Shown one piece after another: positions 21,997-30,612 of a DNA stretch of 37,527 bases (position 1 is the first letter of the stretch; each line of letters begins with the position of its first letter). The notes under the pieces were generated by a model. It had not been told where the DNA came from. It worked only from the letters and a program-made list of their open reading frames with translations, and did not search any database. Position numbers and translations under genes: made by a program. Source of the DNA: Candidatus Cloacimonadota bacterium (GTDB lineage: Bacteria > Cloacimonadota > Cloacimonadia > Cloacimonadales > Cloacimonadaceae); the NCBI GenBank assembly GCA_020532085.1, contig JAJBAV010000028.1, forward strand, positions 1 through 37,527, written 5' to 3'.

Positions 21997-23748
21997 ATGA
22001 AACTCTTACGCAAGCGGGTCCGCAAGGGCGAGCTGCGCAACGTTGAAGTGGACTTGATTAGTCTGCTATTTGACGACATGAAGCCAGCCAATCAGCGCGG
22101 AGCCGTGATCAAAAGTGCCGACGGGCGTGCCTACCGCACCATTGGCGCGACCGCCAAGAAATTCAAGGCCGAGACCGTCGGGAATGAAGGCCTGCTGTAC
22201 GTGACAGTGATGGAGCCCGACACCATCGACGCCCAGGGCGACACTTACACCACAGAAGAGGTGAAGAAAGCCGCGTATCACTTTGCCAAACAGGGCTTGG
22301 TGGGGCGCAACGATGTGAACCACAACAACCAGCCCGTCCCAGAGTTCGTGATCGCCGAGAGCTACATCCTCAAGGCCGAGGATGCCGCTCATTTCCCCAA
22401 CAGCAAGGTGGGCAGCTGGGTAGCCGTGCTAAAGTGCGAAGATTTGAGCTCGCCGCTGTGGCAGAAGGTGCAGAAAGGCCAGTTCAACGGCGTGAGCATC
22501 GCCGGCATGGCCGAGGACTCCGGCAACCTGAGAAACGCCGCCCTGGTGGCGGAATTGAAGGGTCAGCTGGAAGATATCCGGAAGAGCCTGGGCGCCAACC
22601 CCAGCGCGGATAGCGCGAAGGTGGTGGAGAGCCTGGAAAAGAGAATAAACGAGCTTGAGAACGCGGACGAGAACGCCGCGACGAAAGAGCTCATCAAATC
22701 ATTCACGAGCGAAGTCAAGGAGCTTTCCATGCAGATCCGCAAGGCCATCAGTGCCAAAATCCAGGGAGAGCCGGGGGATGGCGCGGCTATCGACCGTGAG
22801 GTGATAGTCGACGGCAATAAAGTCCTGGTCAAGGCGTCCAAAATCGAGCTTTACAAAGGCATCGCGGACGTGGACAGCGGGGCGGCCATGAACATCCTCA
22901 CCGCCAACACCACCAGTCTGTTTATCGATGAAGTGGTGGGTGGGCTGGATGATGACACCCTCAACGACATCACCGTCGTGCCTTTGATCAAGGACGAGAA
23001 GATCGACGCCGGCGTTATTGCCGATTTAGTGCTGACAAACGCACTGGATACCCCCGCGTCTGCTCAGGCTGTCGGCACTGCTGACATCACCTGCACCACC
23101 GGCATTCTGACCGGAGAGTTCAGCTTAGGCCGCGATGTGGTGGAGTTTTATAAAGACAAATACGGCGACGCCGCCTTTGGCGCTTACGTCGAGCAGCACA
23201 TTGCGAAGAAAACCTCCAAGGCGTTGCGGAAATTGCTTTTCAGCGGCAACCGCGACGCCAGCCCCGGCGTTCTGAAGGCCCTCAATGGCGTGATCCAACT
23301 CGCCACGGAAGCCTCTCCCACCGCCGTGACGGCCATCGACACCGAGCTCTACCCGCTCTATGCCGACCGCTTTGAAGCCGCCTTGTTGGCGTTCAGCGCC
23401 GACGTACTGGAGGAGCAGTCGAACTTCGTGTTCTACATTTCTCACCACGACGAGATCCGCCTACGCGCCGAGCTGGCCCGGCGTGAGACGGGGGCGGGTG
23501 ACCGCTTCCTGCTGGAAGGGGGAAAGGTCTTCTTTGGTGGAATCCCCGTGAAACCGCGCTACATGCCGGACAACTACATGATCGTGGGCCTGCCCAAGTT
23601 CATCATCCTCGGCTACCGGACAGACGCTGAACTGAAGGTAGAGCATCACGGTTCAGATTGGAAATTCCACTGGTATATCCGCGTCCGACCTGGCATCACC
23701 TACGTCGACGGCTTTGTGAAGGTATTCCTTGCAGCCGACGGCAGTTAA
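21997..23748 (+). CDS. Fused prohead protease - scaffold - major capsid protein
   Basis: The start at 21997 has AAAAAGGAG upstream. In the 583-residue product, residues about 35-175 resemble the XkdF/prohead protease family (MEPDTIDAQGDTYTTEEV...), with likely catalytic H109 (DVNHNNQ) and S167 (GVSIAG). Residues about 180-255 are a coiled coil fit for scaffolding. Residues about 265-583 are an HK97-fold capsid (LFIDEVVGGLDDDTLNDITVVPLIKDEKID ... FYISHHDEIRLRAELARRETG ... VRPGITYVDGFVKVF). No separate protease or scaffold gene exists. Self-cleavage in the linker, probably around 255-265, would free the capsid domain. Confidence 0.88.
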   Translation: MKLLRKRVRKGELRNVEVDLISLLFDDMKPANQRGAVIKSADGRAYRTIGATAKKFKAETVGNEGLLYVTVMEPDTIDAQGDTYTTEEVKKAAYHFAKQGLVGRNDVNHNNQPVPEFVIAESYILKAEDAAHFPNSKVGSWVAVLKCEDLSSPLWQKVQKGQFNGVSIAGMAEDSGNLRNAALVAELKGQLEDIRKSLGANPSADSAKVVESLEKRINELENADENAATKELIKSFTSEVKELSMQIRKAISAKIQGEPGDGAAIDREVIVDGNKVLVKASKIELYKGIADVDSGAAMNILTANTTSLFIDEVVGGLDDDTLNDITVVPLIKDEKIDAGVIADLVLTNALDTPASAQAVGTADITCTTGILTGEFSLGRDVVEFYKDKYGDAAFGAYVEQHIAKKTSKALRKLLFSGNRDASPGVLKALNGVIQLATEASPTAVTAIDTELYPLYADRFEAALLAFSADVLEEQSNFVFYISHHDEIRLRAELARRETGAGDRFLLEGGKVFFGGIPVKPRYMPDNYMIVGLPKFIILGYRTDAELKVEHHGSDWKFHWYIRVRPGITYVDGFVKVFLAADGS

Positions 23749-23767
23749 ACAAAAGGAGCATAACCAC

Positions 23768-24151
23768 ATGAAACGCACCATCCTCCTGATCCTGATCCTG
23801 GTCCTGGCTGTCGGCCTCTCCGCCCAGGCCATGTCCCTCGATTCCCGCCGCGTCCCCATCCAGGGCCCGGACAACTTCACCACCCTCACCGTGAACTGCA
23901 CCGCCGACACCGTCTATACCCGCGTTACCGTGCCGGCCTACGCCGCGGAAGCATGGATCATCCTCGGCACCGGTGCGGCCCACATCTGCGCTGATTCGCT
24001 CTACTCTGAAACAAGCGGATTGAAACGCTACGCCGCCATCCCCGCCGCCACGGCCTTCACCCTCCCGGTAAAACAGATGACTAAGTTCTACATCCGGAGG
24101 GCGGCCGCTGGCACCGCCTGCGTGGTCAACATCATTTGGAGAAAATTATGA
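23768..24151 (+). CDS. Protein with signal peptide next to the capsid gene
   Basis: The 127-residue product starts at 23768 with AAAGGAG. It begins with a clear signal peptide (MKRTILLILILVLAVGLSAQA, cleavage after about residue 21). The mature part is beta-rich (TTLTVNCTADTVYTRVTVPAYAAEAWIILGTGAAHICADSLY). Neighbours suggest head decoration, yet an export signal does not suit a cytoplasmic capsid part. It may be a surface or periplasmic protein, or decoration with an N-terminal membrane tether. Confidence 0.65.
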   Translation: MKRTILLILILVLAVGLSAQAMSLDSRRVPIQGPDNFTTLTVNCTADTVYTRVTVPAYAAEAWIILGTGAAHICADSLYSETSGLKRYAAIPAATAFTLPVKQMTKFYIRRAAAGTACVVNIIWRKL

Positions 24152-24501
24152 ACTTCATCATTGAAAACCAGGCCCTCATCATGCCCCTGCTCGGTGCCGT
24201 CATCGTCTGGATCCTCGGTCTCCTCGTCAAAAAGCAGATCGATAAGGCCAAGATTATCCAGATCCTCACCATCATCCTCGACGTCATCCAGGACATCAAC
24301 AACGAGCCCGCCACCAAATCCCTGGAGAACCACGAAAAGAAACAGCTCGCGGTAACCCGCGTCAATTCTGCCCTCCCCGCTAAGCGAAAAACCACGCTTG
24401 AAAAGGTCTTCGGCACGATCGGCGGCGCCATTGAGTTCGTTTACACCCAGCGCAAATGGCTCTTCGCCGGCGCGCAAAAACTCATCAAGGCGGTATTCTG
24501 A
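24148..24501 (+). CDS. Small membrane protein, holin-like
   Basis: The start at 24148 overlaps the previous stop (ATGA). The 117-residue product has one N-terminal membrane segment (LIMPLLGAVIVWILGLLVKKQI), a short helical hydrophobic stretch and a basic tail. This resembles some one-span holins. No lysin is adjacent. Confidence 0.55.
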   Translation: MNFIIENQALIMPLLGAVIVWILGLLVKKQIDKAKIIQILTIILDVIQDINNEPATKSLENHEKKQLAVTRVNSALPAKRKTTLEKVFGTIGGAIEFVYTQRKWLFAGAQKLIKAVF

Positions 24502-25058
24502 TGGCCATCACCACCGTCCAAAAACTCACCACCTTCCCCGCCGGCACCGATGCCGACGACCTCGCCTTCGACGAGCTCATCGAACAAATGATCGGTGACG
24601 ACGTTTACGTCGCCGAAGGCACCCTCGATGCCACCGACCTCGCCGCCATGACCGGCGACCAGGCCACCATCGCCTCCAACCTGGCCTCTTACTTCGATGT
24701 CCTCGGCGAGCTCGCCGAGGCCGCCGCCAAGGTCGAATCCAAAAATACTGCGCTTAAGACACGCAATTACAAGGTCGCGGGCAAGCGCACCACCACAGTA
24801 GAGATCAGCCTGGTGGGGATCAGCAACCTCCAAAAGGCCTTCCTGGAATCCACAGCCTTCACCGGCACCACCGTCACGATGTTCATGCAGAACACCGAAA
24901 AAGACCGCGTGATAATCTTCAACGGGATGAAATGGGCAGTCGACTGGGACGGCACCACGGACGGCCTTTGGAACGTGAAGCTGAGCACCGAGTTTACCGG
25001 CGCCACCAGCGACCGGGTGTATGTTTACAAGGACATTCCCGCCACCGCTGGCACCTGA
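24501..25058 (+). CDS. Major tail tube protein candidate
   Basis: The 185-residue product starts at 24501, overlapping the previous stop. It sits directly before the frameshifted chaperone and the tape measure, the standard position for the tail tube. Its second half is beta-rich (TTTVEISLVGISNLQKAFLESTAFTGTTVTMFMQNTEKDRVIIFNGMKWAVDWDGTTDGLWNVKLSTEFTG). No strict motif, so the call rests mainly on order and size. Confidence 0.7.
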   Translation: MAITTVQKLTTFPAGTDADDLAFDELIEQMIGDDVYVAEGTLDATDLAAMTGDQATIASNLASYFDVLGELAEAAAKVESKNTALKTRNYKVAGKRTTTVEISLVGISNLQKAFLESTAFTGTTVTMFMQNTEKDRVIIFNGMKWAVDWDGTTDGLWNVKLSTEFTGATSDRVYVYKDIPATAGT

Positions 25059-25083
25059 TAACGATGTTTGAAACGCGAACGGG

Positions 25084-25213
25084 CACCTGCCTCTCTCACG
25101 CCGCGCTAACCTCCAGGGCGCGGCGAGCGGGTGTCCTGACGCACACATTGCACTTAACCAGCCCCGGCTTACCGAGCGCCGCGCCGCCTCTATTGCGGGC
25201 GTTCAGCCGGGGC
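25084..25213 (+). other. Structured intergenic RNA region before the tail chaperone
   Basis: CGCCGCGC (25099-25106) pairs with GCGCGGCG (25118-25125). The stem is extended outward by GGCACC against GGTGTC with a wobble pair. A second stem, GCCCCGGCT (25161-25169), pairs with AGCCGGGGC (25205-25213). The two strong hairpins fill the 174-bp gap between tail tube and chaperone genes. A leaky terminator that lowers expression after the abundant tube protein is a simple reading. Confidence 0.5.
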
Positions 25214-25232
25214 ATATTATGAAGGGATTGAG

Positions 25233-25586
25233 ATGAATAAAGTGACTTACGCGCAACTGCGCGAGATACTGGCTTTGACCTTGACCACGGGCTCTATCCG
25301 GCTGAAGCTGGACCAGCTGCTGAGCGGGCAGAGCGTGGAGATCAATGAGGGCCAGGTCATTGACATGATCGTGGAATCAAACATCGACAAGGACATGATC
25401 CGGATACTATCGGGCCAGGACCCGGACGGCATGGACGCCATCGAGGCAATGGAGTACATCAGCGATTTTTTCGCATATATGAGGAGCAGTTCGCCGAAAT
25501 TCGCCGGCTGGCTAAAAAGTATAAGATCCGCGGCGAGTCCAGCGGCTCCGGCAAAGAGCAGAACCTCCTCGAAGAATTTGAAATGA
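25233..25586 (+). CDS. Tail assembly chaperone, short form (G-like)
   Basis: The 117-residue product has a helical N-terminal domain (TYAQLREILALTLTTGSIRLKLDQLL...) and a Ser/Ala-rich end after the slippery site. It directly precedes the tape measure. This is the G product in the lambda-type G/GT pair, which keeps the tape measure in solution while the tube grows. Confidence 0.8.
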   Translation: MNKVTYAQLREILALTLTTGSIRLKLDQLLSGQSVEINEGQVIDMIVESNIDKDMIRILSGQDPDGMDAIEAMEYISDFFAYMRSSSPKFAGWLKSIRSAASPAAPAKSRTSSKNLK

Positions 25587-25699
25587 CGTTGCGCGAACTG
25601 GGCTTTGGCGCGGCTGATTTTGCGGCCTTAGAACTGCCGGACCTGTATCTGCGCTTTTGCATAGCCCACCAGCGGGCCAGGAAGGCCGCGAATGGCTGA
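25233..25699 (+). CDS. Tail assembly chaperone, long form made by -1 frameshift (GT-like)
   Basis: A -1 slip at 25466-25472 joins the first 80 codons to a second frame. That frame reads RIYEEQFAEIRRLAKKYKIRGESSGSG...EEFEMTLRELGFGAADFAALELPDLYLRFCIAHQRARKAANG and stops at 25699, giving about 155 residues. The second frame has no good start of its own but is clearly protein-like, and its stop overlaps the tape measure start (25692). Confidence 0.85.
25466..25472 (+). promoter_or_regulatory. Slippery heptamer for -1 ribosomal frameshifting
   Basis: In the zero frame the sequence is GAT TTT TTC, forming T-TTT-TTC, a canonical X-XXY-YYZ heptamer. The -1 frame then reads into the 75-codon extension. 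Downstream GC-rich sequence (CGCGGCGAGTCCAGCGG) could form a stimulatory structure, not proven. Confidence 0.8.
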
Positions 25700-28628
25700 A
25701 CTGACATTTAGGCTAAGGATCGACACAGGCAACGCCACCGGCGAACTGAGGCAGGTGGAAACGGCGGCTGACGCCACCAAAAACCGCGTTGAAAGCCCGT
25801 CCATTTTGAGGGTGGACGCATCCACGGCGCTGGCCTCGATCCGCGACATCACGGTAGCCGTGGGTGGCGCCCTGGCCGCGGTGAAGGGACTGGCCACCGG
25901 AATCAACGCGCTGTTGGACGCGGAGCTCGCACAGCGCAGAGCTCTGACGCTGGCCTCGGTGGCGTTTGGCGACTCCGCCAAGGAGATGGCTGTGTACGCG
26001 TCGGAAATGCAGTCGGTGACGAACTTTGGCGATGAAGAGATGCTATCCATGTTCGCCAAGATGAGCCAGACATTCAAGCTTAGCACTGATGAGATCAAAC
26101 AGCTCACGCCCTATTTGCTCGACTTTACGGAGGCCACCGCAGCCACCGGCATGACAATGGAATCGGCCTTTGACCTCATGGGACGCGCTTTGAACGGCCA
26201 TACCGAAATGCTGGGCCGGCATGGCATCGAGCTGGATAAAGACCGCCTGGCCATTGAAGGCGTTTCCTATCTGGTGGAAAAGCTCGGTGAGGACTACGGC
26301 GGCACCGCCACAGCGCTCGCGGATCTGCGCACTCAGAACCGCAACATGTGGGGCGACGTGCAGGAAGATGTGGGTGGCATGTTGGCCCAGGTGTTCAACC
26401 CCTTGCTTAAGTGGCTTAAGGCCATCATGGATGCTTTTAACGGGCTGAATCCAGTATTGAAGGGCGTAATCGCTGGGCTGGTGATGGCCGTGCCGGTGAT
26501 CGCTACCGTGGCAACGGCGATTGTCGCGGTCACCGCCGCGGTGGTTGCTTTAAAAACCGCCATCAATCCGGTGGTGGGCATCATCTCCCTGGTTACCGGC
26601 GCAGTTACCGCCGGGGCTATGGCCTACGGCGCTTATGCTGCATCGGCGGATCAGGTGGCTGATTCACAACGGACTGTAGCCGATGAGATCACAGATGCAA
26701 ACACCCAGATATCTATCGAGGCGGAAAAGTTCAAGACATTGTCCACACGCTTGCTCGAGCTTAAATCACGGACTGACCAAACAGCTGAAAGCAAAGGTGA
26801 GATGAAGACTGTCATAAAGTCGATGAATGAACAGTATGGCGATTATCTGACCAACATAAACATGGAAACAGCATCGTACAATGAACTCGCCTCGGCTCTT
26901 TCGGCGGTGTCGGAGGCACTGGTCCAGAAGAAGGTGGCTGAAGTTTATGGCGAGAAGTACAATGCCCAGCTGAGAAAGGTCGCGGAGCTTCAAGTTGAAG
27001 TTAATGCTGGAGCGGCTGACTACAACGCAGCGATGGCCCGTAGACGAGAACTTATGGGGACGATCGACTGGGATTTTATGACCAGTGACGACAACGCCAT
27101 GGGGTTCAATCCTGCCACATACTTTGGCAACGACGGTGAATGGAACAAGCTTGATAAAAAGATCAACTCATTTGGGGCATTGACCGGCCGTTTACAAGCT
27201 GCTAAACGAGAGATGAATGAGATAGGGGAAGCTTACAGGCAGGCCATGCTGGGATTGCCAGACTTATTATCGTTTGATTCTGGAGACGGAGGCAAAGGCG
27301 GAGGTGGCGGCACGCCTATCAAGCCAATCTTAGACGCCGCTGATGCCGAGCTAAAAGAATATGAACGCATGGTTAAGGAGTTGGACGAGTATACCAAGGA
27401 CCAGACGACCAAGACTCAGGAGGAATATGAGAGACGGCTGGCGCTGATAGAAAAATACAGCGCGGAAGGTTCAGATATTCAGATCAAGGCAATCGAGGAT
27501 CTGGACCAGTGGAAACAGGACCAGGATGACAAGGTCACCGAGGAGACCAAGCGGCGTCTGTTTGAGCAGTTGGAGGCGCAAAGGGCCGCAACAGAGCAGT
27601 ACTATGAAGAGGTTAAATTCGCCGATGCTGGATATTACGAGTGGAAAAAAGACCAAATTGAGATTGAGGTAGCTAAGTTAAAGCTATCAACTGATCAGCA
27701 TAATAAGCTGGTGAAGCAGAGGATCGCCGCCCTTGACGAGGAGAAGGCTGAGTGGGGAGATCTTTCCGAGTTACAAGAGGAATTTGCGGACCGGAGTCTC
27801 GAAATATCCAACAGGTCCTATGACCTTCAGATAAAAGCCATTGAGCGCTATTATGCCCGTCGCAAGGCTAAAATGATCGCCGCCGGCATCACTGAAGAGC
27901 AGATAACTAAGCAGCAGAACGCCACCATCCTCAAGCTCAATATCGAAATGGCCGATCAGATGCTCGGTGGGGTATCCGGCATCCTGGGGGATCTTGCCAA
28001 CTCTATGGACCAGGAATCTGAAAAAGGGTTTAGGGCTTGGAAGGGGCTCGCAATCGCCCAGGCAATTGTCGATGCTCTGTCTGCGGCTAATGCCGCATAC
28101 AAAGCAATGGCTGGGATCCCAGGGGTCGGTCCCGGACTCGGCATTGCCGCCGCTGCAGCTGCCTTGGTCGCCGGCTATGTAAACGTAAAAAAGATTTCTG
28201 AAACCCAATATAAGCCCCAGGCCGCTTGGGGCGGATACCTGGTGGGTCCTGGCCACGCCCAGGGCGGCATTGATATCGAGGCGGAGGGCGGTGAGTACAT
28301 TATCCGTAAGGACCGGGTGGCAAGCTTAGGTAGAGGATTTTTTGATTTTATCAACACCGCTTCACTCGATACCATACGGACCGCTATTGCCCGTATCCCG
28401 ATGCCGGTGGTGCCGATGCCGAGCACTCCCATATTTGCGTACGCCACCGGTGGCATGGTACCCATATCCGGCGCCAACAACACTTTGATTGATGAGATCC
28501 GCGCCCTCAAAACCGCCATCCTTGGCAACCGCCCAGTCGTCAATGTCTCCGTCGACCCCCTCGCCAACCACCCCGTCAAGATCGCTGAACTTACCGAACG
28601 CGGCCAAAAGCTCCGCTCCACCTACTGA
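25692..28628 (+). CDS. Tail tape measure protein
   Basis: The 978-residue product is the longest in the phage. It starts inside the chaperone extension. Features: a helical N-terminus (residues about 40-60 SIRDITVAVGGALAAVKGLATGI), a TMP-core-like SEMQSVTNFGDEEMLSMFAKMSQ...LTPYLLDFTEATAATGMTMESAFDLMGRALNGHTEMLGRHGIEL, membrane-like segments about 255-320, and long coiled coils about 560-740. Ala/Gly-rich hydrophobic stretches lie near 790-840. It sets tail length (about 1.5 angstrom per residue, so near 145 nm by the usual rule) and helps DNA entry. The final 50 codons switch to C-rich codon use. Confidence 0.93.
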   Translation: MAELTFRLRIDTGNATGELRQVETAADATKNRVESPSILRVDASTALASIRDITVAVGGALAAVKGLATGINALLDAELAQRRALTLASVAFGDSAKEMAVYASEMQSVTNFGDEEMLSMFAKMSQTFKLSTDEIKQLTPYLLDFTEATAATGMTMESAFDLMGRALNGHTEMLGRHGIELDKDRLAIEGVSYLVEKLGEDYGGTATALADLRTQNRNMWGDVQEDVGGMLAQVFNPLLKWLKAIMDAFNGLNPVLKGVIAGLVMAVPVIATVATAIVAVTAAVVALKTAINPVVGIISLVTGAVTAGAMAYGAYAASADQVADSQRTVADEITDANTQISIEAEKFKTLSTRLLELKSRTDQTAESKGEMKTVIKSMNEQYGDYLTNINMETASYNELASALSAVSEALVQKKVAEVYGEKYNAQLRKVAELQVEVNAGAADYNAAMARRRELMGTIDWDFMTSDDNAMGFNPATYFGNDGEWNKLDKKINSFGALTGRLQAAKREMNEIGEAYRQAMLGLPDLLSFDSGDGGKGGGGGTPIKPILDAADAELKEYERMVKELDEYTKDQTTKTQEEYERRLALIEKYSAEGSDIQIKAIEDLDQWKQDQDDKVTEETKRRLFEQLEAQRAATEQYYEEVKFADAGYYEWKKDQIEIEVAKLKLSTDQHNKLVKQRIAALDEEKAEWGDLSELQEEFADRSLEISNRSYDLQIKAIERYYARRKAKMIAAGITEEQITKQQNATILKLNIEMADQMLGGVSGILGDLANSMDQESEKGFRAWKGLAIAQAIVDALSAANAAYKAMAGIPGVGPGLGIAAAAAALVAGYVNVKKISETQYKPQAAWGGYLVGPGHAQGGIDIEAEGGEYIIRKDRVASLGRGFFDFINTASLDTIRTAIARIPMPVVPMPSTPIFAYATGGMVPISGANNTLIDEIRALKTAILGNRPVVNVSVDPLANHPVKIAELTERGQKLRSTY

Positions 28629-28672
28629 TGCTCACTCCCGCCTTTCCTTTTGTCTCTGTGCCGTTGCGTTAA

Positions 28673-30193
28673 ATGAACCTCTTTAAAATTGACTTTGTCC
28701 AGGGCAAAACTGACGCCGTCGACTACCCCGACGTGGTCCACTCCCTCACGGACACCGCCGCCGATCGCAAAATCATTTCCCTCACCCTCTCCCCGGATAA
28801 ACTCGCCTCTTCCAGCTCCTACCTCCGCGAGCCCCGCCGCCTCGTCATCGAGTGTTTTCCGGACGCCTGGATCACTGAATACATCATCAGCGGAAACTAC
28901 GAACACGACCGCTATCTCTCCCACTACGAAGTCCAGGTCTACCGCGACGACCCCCTTATCTTCACCGGCGTTATCGACACCTCCGCCCTCTCCTGGTCTC
29001 CCGCCGCCGGCATCCTCACCCTCACTTGTTACGAAAAAACCAAGCTCCTTCAGCTCTTCAGTGATTTTGCCACTCTCTACATTGCCACCGGCGGCTACAC
29101 CCTCCCCCAGATCCTCCAGATGTTCATCACCAGGATTGAGCTCGACCTCTCCATCGACCTTCCCGTCTCCAGTGCGGACTTCTCCCAGCCCCTCCTGGAG
29201 CCGGATCCTGATCCCCTCGTCCTGGACACCATCGATGTCTCCGCCATCCTCACCCTGCCCCCGGACGCCGATGGCTGGGCCTACTCCTGGACCACCGGCT
29301 CCGGCGGTCTCACCACCACCGCCATGGGCTGGTACACGCCCCCCATGGGCAGCAACCGCGTCGAGTTCTATCTCCTCCTCCGCCGCTGCCAACTCGCGGA
29401 AAAAAGCGGCAATTATGACCGCTATCGCTTCCAGACCCAGGCCGTCATCATCGAGATATTCAACGGCCTCGCCTACACCAAACATACCCACACCCACAGC
29501 TCCGGCTGGGTCCTCCTCGAGGACTCCGTGGCTGCCGGAGAGGCCGCCGATTCCGCCCTGGATTCTTTTTTTGCCGAACAAAACAAGACCTGGTCCATCA
29601 TCGAACCCGACCTGGTGGATCCGGACGAATCGGTCGGCGACACCGACTACTCCCTGAATTACACCGAGGATGAGTCCGTGGCCCTGGAAGTCTCTGGCAA
29701 CCTTATCCCCACCTATTTCCACCTCGGCGATTTTTACCCCGTCGGCGCCGGTACCGAGACCACCAACTGCCTCTCCGTCCTTCACGCGGCCCTCCTCATG
29801 AACAACGCCACCGTCGTCTCGGACCCGGACGGCAATCTCCGCCTTTTGAACAAGCCCGCGCCCAGTACCACGGCCGTCACCATCGCCGCGGCGGACCTCC
29901 TCTCCCTGGAGTTATCCCGCCTCGATTACGAACCCCTCGACGAATCCCCCTTCTCCGTTCTCGCCGGCGATACCCGCGACGTTCTCTCCGCCACGGTCAT
30001 CGCCTGGCTAAACGAATATCACTCTGCCCGCTGGGTCGCCGATCTCGAGATCCTCGGCCTGGACACCTACCCGCTCAACCTTCATTCTATCCTTTCCATC
30101 GATGGCGAACTCTACGCCGTCACCGAGATCCAGCCCGACTTTGTAAACGACTCCTGGAAGATAAACGCTTGGAAACTACCGCCGCCCGATTGA
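28673..30193 (+). CDS. Distal tail / baseplate protein
   Basis: The 506-residue product follows the tape measure, where siphophages carry distal-tail and hub genes. It starts MNLFKIDFVQGKTDAVDYPDVVHSLTDTAADRK and ends with beta-rich sequence (LEILGLDTYPLNLHSILSIDGELYAVTEIQPDFVNDSWKINAWKL) typical of hub domains. The N-terminus reads ITEYIISGNYEHDRYLSHYEVQVYRDDPLIFTGVIDTSALSWSPAAGILTLTCYEK, a late-control-D-like beta pattern. No motif gives a firm family. Codon use is strongly C-ending. Confidence 0.65.
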   Translation: MNLFKIDFVQGKTDAVDYPDVVHSLTDTAADRKIISLTLSPDKLASSSSYLREPRRLVIECFPDAWITEYIISGNYEHDRYLSHYEVQVYRDDPLIFTGVIDTSALSWSPAAGILTLTCYEKTKLLQLFSDFATLYIATGGYTLPQILQMFITRIELDLSIDLPVSSADFSQPLLEPDPDPLVLDTIDVSAILTLPPDADGWAYSWTTGSGGLTTTAMGWYTPPMGSNRVEFYLLLRRCQLAEKSGNYDRYRFQTQAVIIEIFNGLAYTKHTHTHSSGWVLLEDSVAAGEAADSALDSFFAEQNKTWSIIEPDLVDPDESVGDTDYSLNYTEDESVALEVSGNLIPTYFHLGDFYPVGAGTETTNCLSVLHAALLMNNATVVSDPDGNLRLLNKPAPSTTAVTIAAADLLSLELSRLDYEPLDESPFSVLAGDTRDVLSATVIAWLNEYHSARWVADLEILGLDTYPLNLHSILSIDGELYAVTEIQPDFVNDSWKINAWKLPPPD

Positions 30194-30612
30194 TCCGCGT
30201 CCGGATCACAGGCCCCTCCTTCCTCACGCTGCCCGATTGCCGCGTGGACTACGCGCCCAAGCTGGCGTGGCGCTCCACGCCCAGCCCGGAGACCATGCCC
30301 TGGTTCAGCCACCGCGTCGGCGTCTATCACGAGGACAGCATCGACCTCACGGTTATCCTGGCCGCGTCTGATTATCAGGCTCTCGTCGACTTCCTGGCCG
30401 CCCCCGGCGCCCTCTATATAGAGTTCACCTGGGCCGGTACCGAAGTCCTCCAGCTCCCCGTCTCCGTCTCGGAACTCCCGCCCCTTCCTGATGATCTGCG
30501 CGAATACATTGCCGAAACCTCCCTTTCCCTGGTCTCCAGCTACGAGACCCTCGCGCCCATCGACTGGGATGATTACGAGGTTCCGGCCGGCATCGAGGAC
30601 ATTCACCCATGA
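30169..30612 (+). CDS. Tail-tip protein, paralogue 1
   Basis: The 147-residue product probably starts at TTG 30169, inside the previous gene, because its first residues then align with the paralogue; TTG 30190 is an alternative. It shares with the next gene: RVDY.P..., a W-F..HxV/L segment, a YIEFT..GT block and PPLPDDLREY.AET. The family is unknown. Position indicates a tail-tip or fibre attachment role. Confidence 0.65.
   Translation: METTAARLIRVRITGPSFLTLPDCRVDYAPKLAWRSTPSPETMPWFSHRVGVYHEDSIDLTVILAASDYQALVDFLAAPGALYIEFTWAGTEVLQLPVSVSELPPLPDDLREYIAETSLSLVSSYETLAPIDWDDYEVPAGIEDIHP

Noticed and set aside
28622-29785. 387-residue Gly-rich minus-strand frame, and the Ser/Pro-rich plus frame at 28689-29657
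   Set aside because: Both are shadows of the 506-residue tail gene; their skewed composition comes from its C-ending codons.
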